A DNA stretch of 64,000 nucleotides from Amorphoplanes friuliensis DSM 7358 (GTDB taxonomy: Bacteria; Actinomycetota; Actinomycetes; Mycobacteriales; Micromonosporaceae): NCBI RefSeq assembly GCF_000494755.1, contig NC_022657.1:4874001-4938000 (forward strand). The letters are read 5' to 3'. Below are positions 24,561 to 34,218 of the stretch, one piece after another. Every line of letters begins with the position of its first letter. Position 1 is the stretch's first letter. A model generated the notes under the pieces. That model searched no databases. It was not told the DNA's origin and saw only the letters and a program-made list of their open reading frames with translations. The position numbers and the translations under genes were made by a program.

Positions 24561-25408
24561 CAGCTGCCTCCCCGCTTGATGGAGCTGCCCTCGAACGACG
24601 CCTCGGGACTGACCGACGACAGGTCGAGCCGCCCGGACTGGCCGTAGAACTCGACGGGGTTGCGCCACAGCACCTGGTCGACCTCGTCGGCGGTGAACCC
24701 GGCCGCCAGCATCGCCTTTCCCGTCTCCACGGTCAGCAGCGGGTCGGAGTGCCCCCAGTCGGCGGCGGAGTTCACCAGGACGCGTTCGGTGCCGTACTTC
24801 TGGAGGATCTCGACCATCCGGGGCGGTGACATCTTCGTCTCGGGATAGATCGAGAAGCCCATCCAGCAGCCGGTGTCCTTGACCAGGCCGACCGTGACCT
24901 CGTTGAGGTGGTCGACGGCGACCATCCCGGCAGCGATGCCGGACTCGGCCACGACATCGAGCGTCCGCTTGGTGCCTGCCGCCTTGTCGCGGTGGGGTGT
25001 GTGCACGAGGGCGGGCAGCTCGTACTCGACGGCCAGCGCGAGCTGGACGGCGAAGGCCTCGTCCTCGGCCGGGGTCATCGAGTCGTACCCGATCTCACCG
25101 ACCGCGACCACACCGTCCTTGTCGAGGTAGCGCGGCAGCAGGTTGAGCACGCTGCGGCAGCGCGGATCGTTGGCCTCTTTGGGGTTCAGGGCGATCGTGG
25201 CGTGGTGCCGGATGCCGAACTGCGACGCCCGGTAGGGCTCCCAGCCGATCAGCGAGTCGAAGTAGTCGGCGAACGAGCCCGGGTTGGTGCGCGGCTGCCC
25301 GAGCCAGAACGCCGGCTCGACCACGGCCAGCACGCCGTTGGCCGCCATCGCCCGGTAGTCGTCGGTGGTGCGCGAGGTCATGTGGATGTGCGGGTCGAAG
25401 ATGCGCAT
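24560..25408 (-). CDS. eboB: TatD-like metal-dependent hydrolase of ebo operon
   Basis: A 282-residue amidohydrolase-type TIM barrel. The HxH metal pair is FDPHIHM (6-8), followed by VGEIGYDS (metal Glu), HTPHRD, AVDHLNE and the late Asp in NSAADWGHSD, a full set of ligands for a binuclear site. It resembles TatD nucleases but the insertion WLGQPRTNPGSFADYFDS is characteristic of the ebo/EDB-cluster branch. The ATG at 25408 overlaps the eboA stop as ATGA. The substrate is unknown. Confidence 0.85.
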   Translation of the reverse strand: MRIFDPHIHMTSRTTDDYRAMAANGVLAVVEPAFWLGQPRTNPGSFADYFDSLIGWEPYRASQFGIRHHATIALNPKEANDPRCRSVLNLLPRYLDKDGVVAVGEIGYDSMTPAEDEAFAVQLALAVEYELPALVHTPHRDKAAGTKRTLDVVAESGIAAGMVAVDHLNEVTVGLVKDTGCWMGFSIYPETKMSPPRMVEILQKYGTERVLVNSAADWGHSDPLLTVETGKAMLAAGFTADEVDQVLWRNPVEFYGQSGRLDLSSVSPEASFEGSSIKRGGS

Positions 25409-26013
25409 CAATCCTGCTTCCTCGTGGGGTTCGCCAGGGACAGCCGGTCGAGCAGGGCGAGCGCGTCCGCGGGCATCCGCCGGTCGGCCGCGGCACGTTC
25501 GGTGGCCAGGGCGGCGAGCATGCCCGCGAGCTCCTGGTCGGCCCGGTCGTCGAGGCGGTCGACCGCGCTGAGCGGGATGCCCATGAAGACACACTTCACG
25601 ACACCCTGCCGCCAGGTCGCGGCGTCCAGATGCTCCGCGTACGGCCCGAGCGCGGCCGCCACCAGCCGGGTGTCGTTGGTGCGCAGCGCGTCGTGCAGCA
25701 GCGGCACGAACGTGTCACCGGCGTCGAGCAGCGGCAGCGTGACCAGCACCGCGAGGCGTTCGGCGGCGTCACCCTGCTGATAGAGCGTCACGATCCGCTC
25801 CGGGTCGCCGACCTCCGCGAGCAGCAGCGCACGCCCGGCCCGGCCGGCGGTCCACGCGCTGTCCGGGAACAACGGCTCGCGGCCGAGCTTCCGCTCGGCC
25901 CGCGCGAACGACGGCCCGAGGGTGTCCGGGTCACTGCGCACGCAGGCCAGCGCGTCGTCCAGCCATTCTTTCCCCGGTACGCGGGTCAGCGCCGCCCGCA
26001 GGTCCTCGATCAT
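25408..26013 (-). CDS. eboA: EboA-like helical protein
   Basis: A 201-residue alpha-helical protein with the features I associate with the EboA domain: repeated helix pairs including FARAERKLGREPLF, LYQQGDAAERLAVLVTLPLL and the conserved NDTRLVAAALGPYA followed by WRQGVVKCVFMGIPLSAVD. No catalytic motif is visible; a scaffold role is possible. It overlaps both neighbours by ATGA junctions. EboA is the diagnostic member of ebo clusters and supports naming the operon so. Confidence 0.85.
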   Translation of the reverse strand: MIEDLRAALTRVPGKEWLDDALACVRSDPDTLGPSFARAERKLGREPLFPDSAWTAGRAGRALLLAEVGDPERIVTLYQQGDAAERLAVLVTLPLLDAGDTFVPLLHDALRTNDTRLVAAALGPYAEHLDAATWRQGVVKCVFMGIPLSAVDRLDDRADQELAGMLAALATERAAADRRMPADALALLDRLSLANPTRKQD

Positions 26014-26852
26014 CGCCCCTCCTCCTCGGCCGCCAGCAGGAACGCCAGTGACTCCCGTGCAACAGTGGGCGCCGCGTGGGAGTGCCGGGGCAGCTCGACG
26101 GCGACCAGGCCGCCGTACCCGCCGTCGATCAGGGCCCGCAGCACCGGCGGGAAGTCGATCTCGCCGGTGCCGAGCTCGAGGTGCTCGTGCACGCCCCGGC
26201 GCATGTCGTCGATCTGGACGTTGACGAGGTGTTCGGCCACCGCGGTGACGCAGTCGGGCACGGACAACTCCTCGAGGCAGCGGCAGTGTCCGATGTCGAG
26301 GGTCAGCCCGAACATCTCCGGCTCGCCCAGGTCGGCGTACAGGCGGCGCCAGCCCGCAATGTCCTCGACCTCCATGCCCGGCTCCGGCTCGAAGCCCAGG
26401 GGCACACCGGCGTCGGTGGCGGCCTCGGTCACCTCGGCGCAGCCGTCGACCAGGCGGCGCCAGGCGGTGCGCTCGTCGACGTCGCCGGGGCGTACGCCGG
26501 CCCAGAAGGAGACCGCCTCGGCGCCGAGGTCCGCGCCGATCGCGACCGCCCGGCGCAGGAAGTCGAGCCGCAGCTTGCGGTCGTCGTGCAGCAGCGTCGG
26601 GGCGTGCTTGCGCCAAGGGTCGAGCAGATAGCGGGCGCCGGTCTCGATGACCACGCCGAGCCCGAGGTCGCGCAGCCGGTCGGCGGTCTCGGTCACCTGC
26701 CGGGCCAGCCCGGGCGCGTACGGGTCGAGGTGGTCGTGGTCGAGGGTGAGCGCGACGCCGGTGTACCCGAGGTCGGCGATGACGGTCAGGGCGTCGCTCA
26801 GCCGGTGGTTGGCGAAGCCGTTGGTGCCGTACCCGTACCGCAGCGTGCTCAT
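26010..26852 (-). CDS. Sugar phosphate isomerase/epimerase-like TIM barrel of ebo operon
   Basis: A 280-residue protein of the AP-endonuclease-2/xylose-isomerase-like fold. Metal-ligand strands are VVIETGARY, LGFEPEPGMEVEDI, LTLDIGHCRC and VNVQIDDMRRGVHEHLELG, ending with the Glu of VAVELPRHSHAAP. This is a second, distinct TIM barrel beside EboE in the same operon. Family members isomerise or epimerise sugars and inositols, which matches the inositol-phosphate-synthase-like gene at the head of the operon. The ATG at 26852 overlaps the preceding stop as ATGA. Confidence 0.86.
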   Translation of the reverse strand: MSTLRYGYGTNGFANHRLSDALTVIADLGYTGVALTLDHDHLDPYAPGLARQVTETADRLRDLGLGVVIETGARYLLDPWRKHAPTLLHDDRKLRLDFLRRAVAIGADLGAEAVSFWAGVRPGDVDERTAWRRLVDGCAEVTEAATDAGVPLGFEPEPGMEVEDIAGWRRLYADLGEPEMFGLTLDIGHCRCLEELSVPDCVTAVAEHLVNVQIDDMRRGVHEHLELGTGEIDFPPVLRALIDGGYGGLVAVELPRHSHAAPTVARESLAFLLAAEEEGR

Positions 26853-27697
26853 GTGGGTGAGACCTTGCGGGCGAGGAGCCGGCCCAGCGGGGCAGCGGCC
26901 GCGACGGCGACACCCGCCCAGGTCCGGCCGGCCCGGGCGGTCAGGGCGCCCTGCAACGCGGGCAGCGCGGTGATGCCGGCGCCGACCGCCGCCCGGACCC
27001 GGGGTGCGGACGGATCACCGAACAACTTCGCCTGGGCACGGCCGTAGCTGGTGGCGTACTCACCGGCCAGGACCGCGGTGACGGTCCCGCTGCGCGCGGC
27101 GACCGCACCGGCGAGGCCGGCGGTGGCGGCCAGGGTGGCGGCAGGCAGCGCGGCGGTGGTGCTGCCGGCGACCTCGCGGCGGGACAGCTCCGTGACCGTG
27201 TACGTGTGCGCGGCGACCACCAGGGCGGCGGGCAGTGCGCGTACCGGATTGCCCGTGCTCGCACCGAGCAGGACGTCGAGGGCGCGGCAGACGGCCATCC
27301 CGGCGGGCCCGGCCGCGGTGTTCTTGAGCCGCAGGTCGTAGGCCCAGACCGCGGCCGCGAGCGGACCGGCGACGGCCAGCGCCCGAGCGCCGCCGGACCG
27401 TGCGGCGAGGGCGAGACCCGCCGCGGTGAGGCCGGCCGCGATGCCGAGAGCGGCCGGGGCGGAGATGCGGCCGGACGGGATCGGGCGCTCGGGCCGCTCG
27501 GTGGCGTCGAGGTCGCGGTCGGCCCAGTCGTTGGCAGCCATCCCGGCCCAGTAGAGGCAGACGGACGCACCCGCCAGACCCGCGGTAGCCGGGGCGAGCG
27601 ATCCGGCCGCGGCGGCACCGGCGATCACGTCACCCGGCACGGAGAGCGCCGCGGGCGCCCGGACCAGCTCGGCGAGAGTACGCAGCGGCGACTTCAC
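26849..27697 (-). CDS. eboC: UbiA-family prenyltransferase (SCO3242/EboC type)
   Basis: A 282-residue membrane prenyltransferase with eight or nine hydrophobic segments. The first aspartate-rich motif is NDWADRDLDATERPERPIPS, the standard NDxxDxxxD form that holds the prenyl diphosphate through magnesium; the second region is YDLRLKNTAAGP. The start is GTG 27697, overlapping the previous stop as GTGA. It should transfer an isoprenoid, perhaps the C20 unit made by the synthase at the end of the operon, onto an acceptor made by the other enzymes. Confidence 0.88.
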   Translation of the reverse strand: MKSPLRTLAELVRAPAALSVPGDVIAGAAAAGSLAPATAGLAGASVCLYWAGMAANDWADRDLDATERPERPIPSGRISAPAALGIAAGLTAAGLALAARSGGARALAVAGPLAAAVWAYDLRLKNTAAGPAGMAVCRALDVLLGASTGNPVRALPAALVVAAHTYTVTELSRREVAGSTTAALPAATLAATAGLAGAVAARSGTVTAVLAGEYATSYGRAQAKLFGDPSAPRVRAAVGAGITALPALQGALTARAGRTWAGVAVAAAAPLGRLLARKVSPT

Positions 27698-28830
27698 GAC
27701 TCCAGCCCCGCCGTGAACGTCGCGAGGGTCGCCCACTGCTCGGCGAGCGCCGACGGGCCGTCGCCGAGCGGGTCCTTGAAGAAAAAGCCGAGCTCGGGCA
27801 ACGGGCCGCTGCGCCCGGCGCTGTGCGCGGCGGCGGTCAGCCGGGCCAGGTCGAGCACCAGCGGCGCGGCGAGGGCGGAGTCGCAGCCGTGCCAGGTGAA
27901 CTCCATCCGCATGCCCGTACCGAGGAAGCCCTCGAAGGTGACCAGGTCCCAGGCGGTCTTGAAGTCGCCGATCTCGGCGACGTAGTCGATGCGGCTCGTG
28001 CCCTCGGGCACGTAGCCCAGCGCGTCGCCGAGCACCCGCTGCTTGCTGGCGACCTTGGCGGCGTTGGCCGCCGGGTCGGCCAGGTTGGCGCCGTCGCCGC
28101 CACCGAGCAGGTTGAGCCCGGACCAGCTGCGGACCCGCAGGTTGCGCAGCGCGAACATCGGCGCCAGCACCGACTTGACCAGGGTCTCGCCGGTCTTGCC
28201 GTCGTTGCCCGCGAACGGCACACCCTGGACGCGGGCCAGCTCGGCCAGCGCCGGCAGCCGCGCGCCGGTCGACGGCGTGAAGTCGATGAACGCACAAACC
28301 GCCCGGAAGGCCGCGTACGCGGCAAGAGAACTGGGCGGGAGCACCGGATCCGGCCCGGCCAGCGCCTCGGTCAGCCGGGCGAGATCGGCGTGCGCGGGGT
28401 GGGGCGTCACGATCGGCTCGGTGGTCGACACGTTGACCACCACGACCCGGTCGAGGGCGTTGCGGTCGCGGAAGTCGCGCAGGTCGGCCGCGATCCGGTC
28501 CGCGACGAGCGCCTGGGTGTCACCGGCCGGAAGCGGGCGCAGCTCGTGCTCGATCGCCGTGAGATCGGCGGTCAGCGCCGAGACCAGCCGTCCCGGCAGC
28601 ACACCGGCCGCGGCGAGCGCGTCGGCCTTCTTCAGCACCGGGGTGGTGACGATGTCGTGGCCGCCGAAGACCAGTTCGGACCAGGCGGGCAGAGCCGGGC
28701 TGCGCAGCTGCGGCAGCTCCGTGACGCAGCCGTTGGGTTCGACGAGGCGGGCCCGCAGCGCGGTGGCGCCGACCACGGCTGTCACGGCGACAGAGCCCCG
28801 CGCTCCGATCAACCAGATTCCGGTACGCAT
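27694..28830 (-). CDS. Myo-inositol-1-phosphate synthase-like protein of ebo operon
   Basis: A 378-residue member of the inositol-3-phosphate synthase family. The Rossmann segment is IGARGSVAVTAVVG near the N-terminus, VVVNVSTTEP follows, and the catalytic-domain motif GNDGKTGETLVKSVLAPMF is well kept, as is TWHGCDSALAAPLVLDLARL. It is shorter than housekeeping eukaryotic enzymes but normal for this bacterial branch. It would convert a sugar 6-phosphate to an inositol or cyclitol phosphate using NAD. The ATG at 28830 opens the operon; GGGGAGGGG lies just upstream. Confidence 0.86.
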   Translation of the reverse strand: MRTGIWLIGARGSVAVTAVVGATALRARLVEPNGCVTELPQLRSPALPAWSELVFGGHDIVTTPVLKKADALAAAGVLPGRLVSALTADLTAIEHELRPLPAGDTQALVADRIAADLRDFRDRNALDRVVVVNVSTTEPIVTPHPAHADLARLTEALAGPDPVLPPSSLAAYAAFRAVCAFIDFTPSTGARLPALAELARVQGVPFAGNDGKTGETLVKSVLAPMFALRNLRVRSWSGLNLLGGGDGANLADPAANAAKVASKQRVLGDALGYVPEGTSRIDYVAEIGDFKTAWDLVTFEGFLGTGMRMEFTWHGCDSALAAPLVLDLARLTAAAHSAGRSGPLPELGFFFKDPLGDGPSALAEQWATLATFTAGLES

Positions 28831-28879
28831 GGAGCGACCCCTCCCCTGACCTGGCCCGAGGCATGGACGTGCATCGCGA

Positions 28880-28903
28880 TAACACGATGTGTCCTCTGTG
28901 TTA
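28880..28903. promoter_or_regulatory. Perfect inverted repeat upstream of the ebo-like operon
   Basis: TAACAC (28880-28885) and GTGTTA (28898-28903) form a 6-12-6 perfect dyad, 50 to 73 bases upstream of the first gene of the ebo-like operon. A BldD-like half site (TTACGTGA) abuts the right arm. Its position makes it a candidate operator or part of the promoter; the binding factor is unknown. Confidence 0.4.
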
Positions 28904-29020
28904 CGTGAAGCGACGCTAACCCAGCTCGGAGCACAAAGGAAAGAGTCGATATTGAGAAAGTTCTCCATCCAGGACCAAAACTTTTTCACCAGGCGTACAA
29001 AAGTCCCGGCGCACAGCAGC

Positions 29021-29051
29021 GAGCCCGGAGGCGGGGATGGCCTCCGGGCTC
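29021..29051 (-). terminator. Strong hairpin terminator after the Ser/Thr kinase gene
   Basis: GAGCCCGGAGG (29021-29031) pairs perfectly with CCTCCGGGCTC (29041-29051) across a nine-base loop, 21 bases beyond the kinase stop. There is no T-run, as usual for high-GC actinobacterial terminators. It insulates the kinase from the ebo-like operon further along the same strand. Confidence 0.75.
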
Positions 29052-29071
29052 GACGACGTGCTGGAACCGGG

Positions 29072-30355
<1,284 letters not shown>

Positions 30356-30515
30356 CAGGTTCGCTTCCCCGGCGCTGCGGCACATGAAACCTTCCGCGCG
30401 GGGTTCGTGCCCCCGGCGAGACCTGTGACCGCGCGGTCACCGCCCCCTGCGACGGGCCGCGGTGTTGTACCGTGCCCGGCACAGAGCGCTTCGGCGTCCA
30501 CGGGGGAACGACAGC

Positions 30516-30833
30516 ATGTACGAACCGGTTCAGGAAGTTGACATACCCGGCCTGACCAGGGTGGGTTCCACCGCGGAGCAGGCCTCCGTCACCTGGGGCA
30601 AGGCGCACAGTGCCCACGCCGGCGACCTGACACCCGGGTCGTCGTTCGACGGCTGGGCCAGCGGGCCCGCGCTCGGCGCCGCCGAACAGGGCTGGTCGGC
30701 GTTCATGACGCGGCTCAAGGGTGAGCTGCACACGTACGCCGCCGGGCTGACCCAGTCCGCGAAGGACTATCAGGCGGCGGATCAGGCGGCCGCACAGCGC
30801 GCCGGTGGGGCGTACGGCGGTGGGCCGCGGTGA
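30516..30833 (+). CDS. Small helical WXG100-like protein
   Basis: A 105-residue soluble protein starting MYEPVQEVDIPGLTRVGSTA, with two predicted helices and a Gly/Ala-rich end. The central FDGWASGPALGAAEQGWSAF carries a W-x-x-G turn, and the size and helix pattern resemble WXG100/ESX-type small proteins. The ATG at 30516 has GGGGGAA seven bases upstream. Its stop overlaps the GTG of the hydrolase gene (GTGA). It is probably a partner for secretion or activity of that hydrolase, but no ESX secretion gene lies nearby. Confidence 0.65.
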   Translation: MYEPVQEVDIPGLTRVGSTAEQASVTWGKAHSAHAGDLTPGSSFDGWASGPALGAAEQGWSAFMTRLKGELHTYAAGLTQSAKDYQAADQAAAQRAGGAYGGGPR

Positions 30834-32500
30834 GCGCGCTGACACTGAAGGTCCTGTGGGACACCAGCCCGGAGGCGATCGCCCAGCGCGCCACGGCCTG
30901 GACCGCGATGGCCGAGGACATCGACAACGCCGCGGAGGAGGTCATCCGCGGCACGCGCGAGATCGAGGACGTGTGGCCGTCCGGTCCGGCCGCCGAGGCC
31001 GCCGCGAAACGGGCCGCTGAGCTGCGGGCCGAGGTCAGCAACGCGTACAACCCGTGCCGGCGGATCGGTCTGGCGCTGCGTGAGCACGCCGACACCGTCC
31101 GCGCGCTGCAGGAGTCGCTGCGCCAGGTGACCACGTCGGCGAGCTCCCAGGGTTTCGACGTGGACATCGCCGCGGGCACGGTCAGCGCCCCGCAGCGCAT
31201 GTACGACGAGACGACCAGTCCGCACCTGGTGGCGCAGTCGGTCAGCGCGTACGTGGGTCAGCTGCAGGGCATCCTGGACCGGGCCGCGGAGTCGGACGAC
31301 CGGACGACCAGCCTGATCAACATCAACCTGCCCGACCCGAAGACGGGGTTCGGATCGCTGAGCCTGCGGCCGGTCTCCCGGGAGGACCTGCTCGGTCAGA
31401 AGGGCCGCCCGCCCAAGGATGTTGCCGCCTGGTGGGACACCCTGACCCCCGAGCAGCAGGAACAGGCGATCGCCGACCACCCCGAGCTGGTCGGCTGGCT
31501 CGACGGTGTCCCCGCGACCGACCGCGACGTGGCCAACCGCATCGTGCTCGACCGCACCGTCACCGACCTGCAGGGCCAGGTCACCGCCGCCAACAACCGC
31601 GAGGCCTACCTCAAGGCGATGGCCGAGCAGGGCCGCCTCGGCGAGGTCTACCCGCACTCGGGCAACCCGGTCGGCTCGATGTACGCCGAGCTCGACCAGC
31701 TCGCCGACCAGCGCAAGGCCGCCGAGGGCACCCTGACCGGCGCGACGACCATCGGCAACCGGCTCGCCGACCCGAACCAGCCACCGGCCCTGCTGCTGGG
31801 CTTCGACCCGGCCGGCGACGGCCGTGCCGTGGTCTCCATCGGCGACCCGGACACCGCCGACAACGTCGTCACCTACGTGCCCGGCACGACCTCCGACCTG
31901 CCCGGCATCAAGACCGACCTGCAGCGGGCCGACACGATGGCCTTCGACGCCGAGCAGTACGGCGACGGCACGACGGCGTCGATCGTCTGGCTGGGCTACG
32001 ACGCACCCGACACCATCCCGAACGCCGTCTCGGGCTCCTACGCCGAGGAGGGCGCACCAGCACTGCGCACCTTCCAGGAAGGCCTGCGCGCCACCCACGA
32101 CGGCGGGCCGTCGCACAACACGATCATCGGGCACAGTTACGGCAGCACCACCGTCGGGTACGCCGCCCGGGACGGCCACCTGAGCGCCGACGCGCTCATC
32201 TTCGTCGGCAGCCCGGGCGTCGGCGTCGACTCGGCGTCCGGCCTGCACTTCGACGGCGACTCCGGCGACGTCTACGCCAGCACCGCCAAGAACGACGTCA
32301 TCCGCGGCTCCGGGCTGGACGACAACATGATCCACGGCGAAAATCCCGACAACCCCGGCTTCGGCGGTCAGCGCTTCACCAGCGCCGAGGGGGACTTCTG
32401 GGATCCCATCTCGACACACTCGCAATACTGGGACCAGGGCAACCCGTCCCGGCGGAACATCGCCTTGATCGTCACCGACCAACCAGGCCAGGTCAGCTGA
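30830..32500 (+). CDS. WXG-like/alpha-beta hydrolase (DUF1023-type) protein
   Basis: A 556-residue two-part protein. Residues 1-130 are helical and WXG-like (EIEDVWPSGPAAEAAAKRAA). The C-terminal ~250 residues form an alpha/beta hydrolase of the DUF1023 type: VTYVPGTTSDLPG, the nucleophile elbow IIGHSYGSTTVGYAA (Ser ~436), the VGSPGVGVDSAS loop and the late histidine in DPISTHSQYW. It has no signal peptide, which fits export by a type-VII-like route using the small upstream protein. The GTG start and its stop overlap both neighbours, giving a tight three-gene unit. Confidence 0.82.
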   Translation: MSALTLKVLWDTSPEAIAQRATAWTAMAEDIDNAAEEVIRGTREIEDVWPSGPAAEAAAKRAAELRAEVSNAYNPCRRIGLALREHADTVRALQESLRQVTTSASSQGFDVDIAAGTVSAPQRMYDETTSPHLVAQSVSAYVGQLQGILDRAAESDDRTTSLININLPDPKTGFGSLSLRPVSREDLLGQKGRPPKDVAAWWDTLTPEQQEQAIADHPELVGWLDGVPATDRDVANRIVLDRTVTDLQGQVTAANNREAYLKAMAEQGRLGEVYPHSGNPVGSMYAELDQLADQRKAAEGTLTGATTIGNRLADPNQPPALLLGFDPAGDGRAVVSIGDPDTADNVVTYVPGTTSDLPGIKTDLQRADTMAFDAEQYGDGTTASIVWLGYDAPDTIPNAVSGSYAEEGAPALRTFQEGLRATHDGGPSHNTIIGHSYGSTTVGYAARDGHLSADALIFVGSPGVGVDSASGLHFDGDSGDVYASTAKNDVIRGSGLDDNMIHGENPDNPGFGGQRFTSAEGDFWDPISTHSQYWDQGNPSRRNIALIVTDQPGQVS

Positions 32501-32985
32501 TGTCGTCCTCCCGGCGCACCGTCGCCCTCGTCCTCGCGTTCCTGACCGCCGGCGCTCTCGCCGCCGGTTGCGACAGCACCCAGGAGTCCACTGTGAGCAG
32601 AGAAGAAGTCGTGCAGGTGGTCGCCGACCGGGCCCAGGAGGCCCTGCAGGCGCTCCCGGCCGGCGCGACCCTCAAGCAGCGCCTGCACCAGCCCGACCTC
32701 ACCTGCAACGACCAGGACCGGGACGGCGAGCAGTTCGTCGAGACCAACTACCAGGTCGAGTACCCGGAAGGCTGGCCGGTGGACCGCTCGATGGCGGATC
32801 TGAGCGCGTACTGGGAACGCAGCGGTTACAAGATCGTCCGTGACGACCGCAACGACGCGACCACGCCGGAGCTGGTCGTGGAGAAGGAATCGGACGGGTA
32901 CCACATCGGCTACCTGATCTCCCGGCGCAGCAGCGGCAAGGTCGACGTCTACCTGCGCAGCAGCTCGCCCTGCTTCCAGTTCTGA
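32500..32985 (+). CDS. Lipoprotein, third gene of the hydrolase operon
   Basis: A 161-residue lipoprotein. The signal peptide MSSSRRTVALVLAFLTAGAL ends in the lipobox LAAGC (Cys24). The mature domain is small, alpha/beta, with two further cysteines (LTCNDQD and SSPCFQF) that could form a disulphide. It is unrecognised; the layout recalls small immunity or chaperone lipoproteins encoded after WXG-type effectors. Its ATG shares one base with the TGA of the hydrolase gene, so expression is coupled. Confidence 0.78.
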   Translation: MSSSRRTVALVLAFLTAGALAAGCDSTQESTVSREEVVQVVADRAQEALQALPAGATLKQRLHQPDLTCNDQDRDGEQFVETNYQVEYPEGWPVDRSMADLSAYWERSGYKIVRDDRNDATTPELVVEKESDGYHIGYLISRRSSGKVDVYLRSSSPCFQF

Positions 32986-32986
32986 C

Positions 32987-34153
32987 TCAGCGCCCCAGAC
33001 CGCGTGCCATCCGCAGGCGCAGCGGCGGGACCGCGTTCGTGAGGCGCAGCACGCCCCGGAAGCCCGCGCGGCTGAGCCTGGTGGAGGTCGCGACGCTCCG
33101 CGCGTTCCTCAGCGACAGACGCACGGCCGCGAAGCCGTAGCCGAGCATCTCCCGCTCGTACTCCGCGACCGCGTCGAGCAGCGGCTGCTCGCCGATGAGC
33201 TTGCGGCGGAGCAGGTCGGCGTCGCGCAGGGCGGTGTTCGCGCCGACCCCGGCCATCGGTGTCATGTTGTGGATCGCGTCGCCGAGCAGTGTCACCCGCC
33301 TGGTGGGCCAGGGGTCGACCGGGCTCGCGCTGCGCACCCGGAAGGCGTTGATCGTCGCCGGGTCGCTGCCGTCGACCAGCCGGCGGAAGCCCGGTGACCA
33401 GCTCCGGATGCGCTCGGCGACGAGCTGCTGAAGGCGGGGGCCGGCCAGCTTGTCGGCGCCGTCCGGGAAGCGCGTGGTGGCATCGGAGAAGCCCCACAGC
33501 ACGTACCCGTCCGGTTCACTGACCGCGGTGAACAGCGAGCCGTGCCCCCGCGGGACGACCAGGGCGGCACGTCCCGTCAACGCCGGCGGCAAGGCCCCGG
33601 CGCTCAGCGGATAACGACCGGCGACCGCGACAACACCGGTGTCGACGCGGTGCGCGTGCGGGAGCAGCTGGGCGCGTACCCGGGAATTGGCGCCGTCCGC
33701 ACCGATCAGCAAGCCGGCGGTGGCGGTCGAGCCGTCCGCGAAGCGAGCGGTGACGTGGTCGCCTGTCTCCTCGTAGCCGACGAAGGTCTTGCCCGTGTGC
33801 AACGGCCCGCGGAGCAGGACCTCGCGCAGACCCGTGCGGCTGATGCCGAAGTGCCGGTCGCCGATCTCCTCCTCGGTGAAAGCCAGCAGCTCACGGCCAC
33901 GGTCGTCGAGAAAGCCAAAACCGCCACCGGGCGCGGCGGTGTCGAGGAAGGCTTGCCAGCCCTCGGGACCGAGGCAGTCGCGCAAGGCGCGGGCCCCGGC
34001 CGGGCTGATGTGGATCCGGTATCCCTGCAGCCAGTCGGTGCGTTCGTGGGTGCGTTCGTAGACGTGGGTGGTGATGCCCGCGCGGCGCAGTCCCTGCGCC
34101 AGCGCCAGGCCGCCGATGCCCCCGCCGATGATCATCACGTCGAGATCCGTCAT
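32987..34153 (-). CDS. FAD-dependent monooxygenase (PHBH fold)
   Basis: A 388-residue flavoprotein aromatic hydroxylase. The dinucleotide motif is MIIGGGIGGLALAQGLRRAG (near the N-terminus), the DG motif LLIGADGANSRVR, and the GD motif VTLLGDAIHNMTPMAGVGAN. The C-terminal helices are arginine-rich. Such enzymes hydroxylate aromatic or polyketide substrates with NAD(P)H and oxygen, and many are drug-modifying or detoxifying. I chose the ATG at 34153; an in-frame TTG at 34168 is possible. It is divergent from a tetR gene with a shared operator-like dyad. Confidence 0.9.
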   Translation of the reverse strand: MTDLDVMIIGGGIGGLALAQGLRRAGITTHVYERTHERTDWLQGYRIHISPAGARALRDCLGPEGWQAFLDTAAPGGGFGFLDDRGRELLAFTEEEIGDRHFGISRTGLREVLLRGPLHTGKTFVGYEETGDHVTARFADGSTATAGLLIGADGANSRVRAQLLPHAHRVDTGVVAVAGRYPLSAGALPPALTGRAALVVPRGHGSLFTAVSEPDGYVLWGFSDATTRFPDGADKLAGPRLQQLVAERIRSWSPGFRRLVDGSDPATINAFRVRSASPVDPWPTRRVTLLGDAIHNMTPMAGVGANTALRDADLLRRKLIGEQPLLDAVAEYEREMLGYGFAAVRLSLRNARSVATSTRLSRAGFRGVLRLTNAVPPLRLRMARGLGR

Positions 34154-34164
34154 GGCTCCCAGCG

Positions 34165-34205
34165 TCAATCATTCACATGAAACTGTCAACCATTCGTTTG
34201 ATTGA
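34165..34205. promoter_or_regulatory. Operator-like dyad between monooxygenase and tetR genes
   Basis: TCAATCA (34165-34171) and TGATTGA (34199-34205) are perfectly complementary, 27 bases apart, in a locally AT-rich stretch. Both divergent promoters must lie here. An in-frame ATG of tetR at 34177 falls inside the dyad, which argues for the later start at 34219. Confidence 0.5.
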
Positions 34206-34218
34206 TAGGCTCGGGGTC

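Noticed and set aside
28831..29071. Longer N-terminus of the inositol-phosphate-synthase-like protein
   Set aside because: The in-frame extension passes the perfect inverted repeat and AT-rich promoter-like DNA and does not resemble the family.
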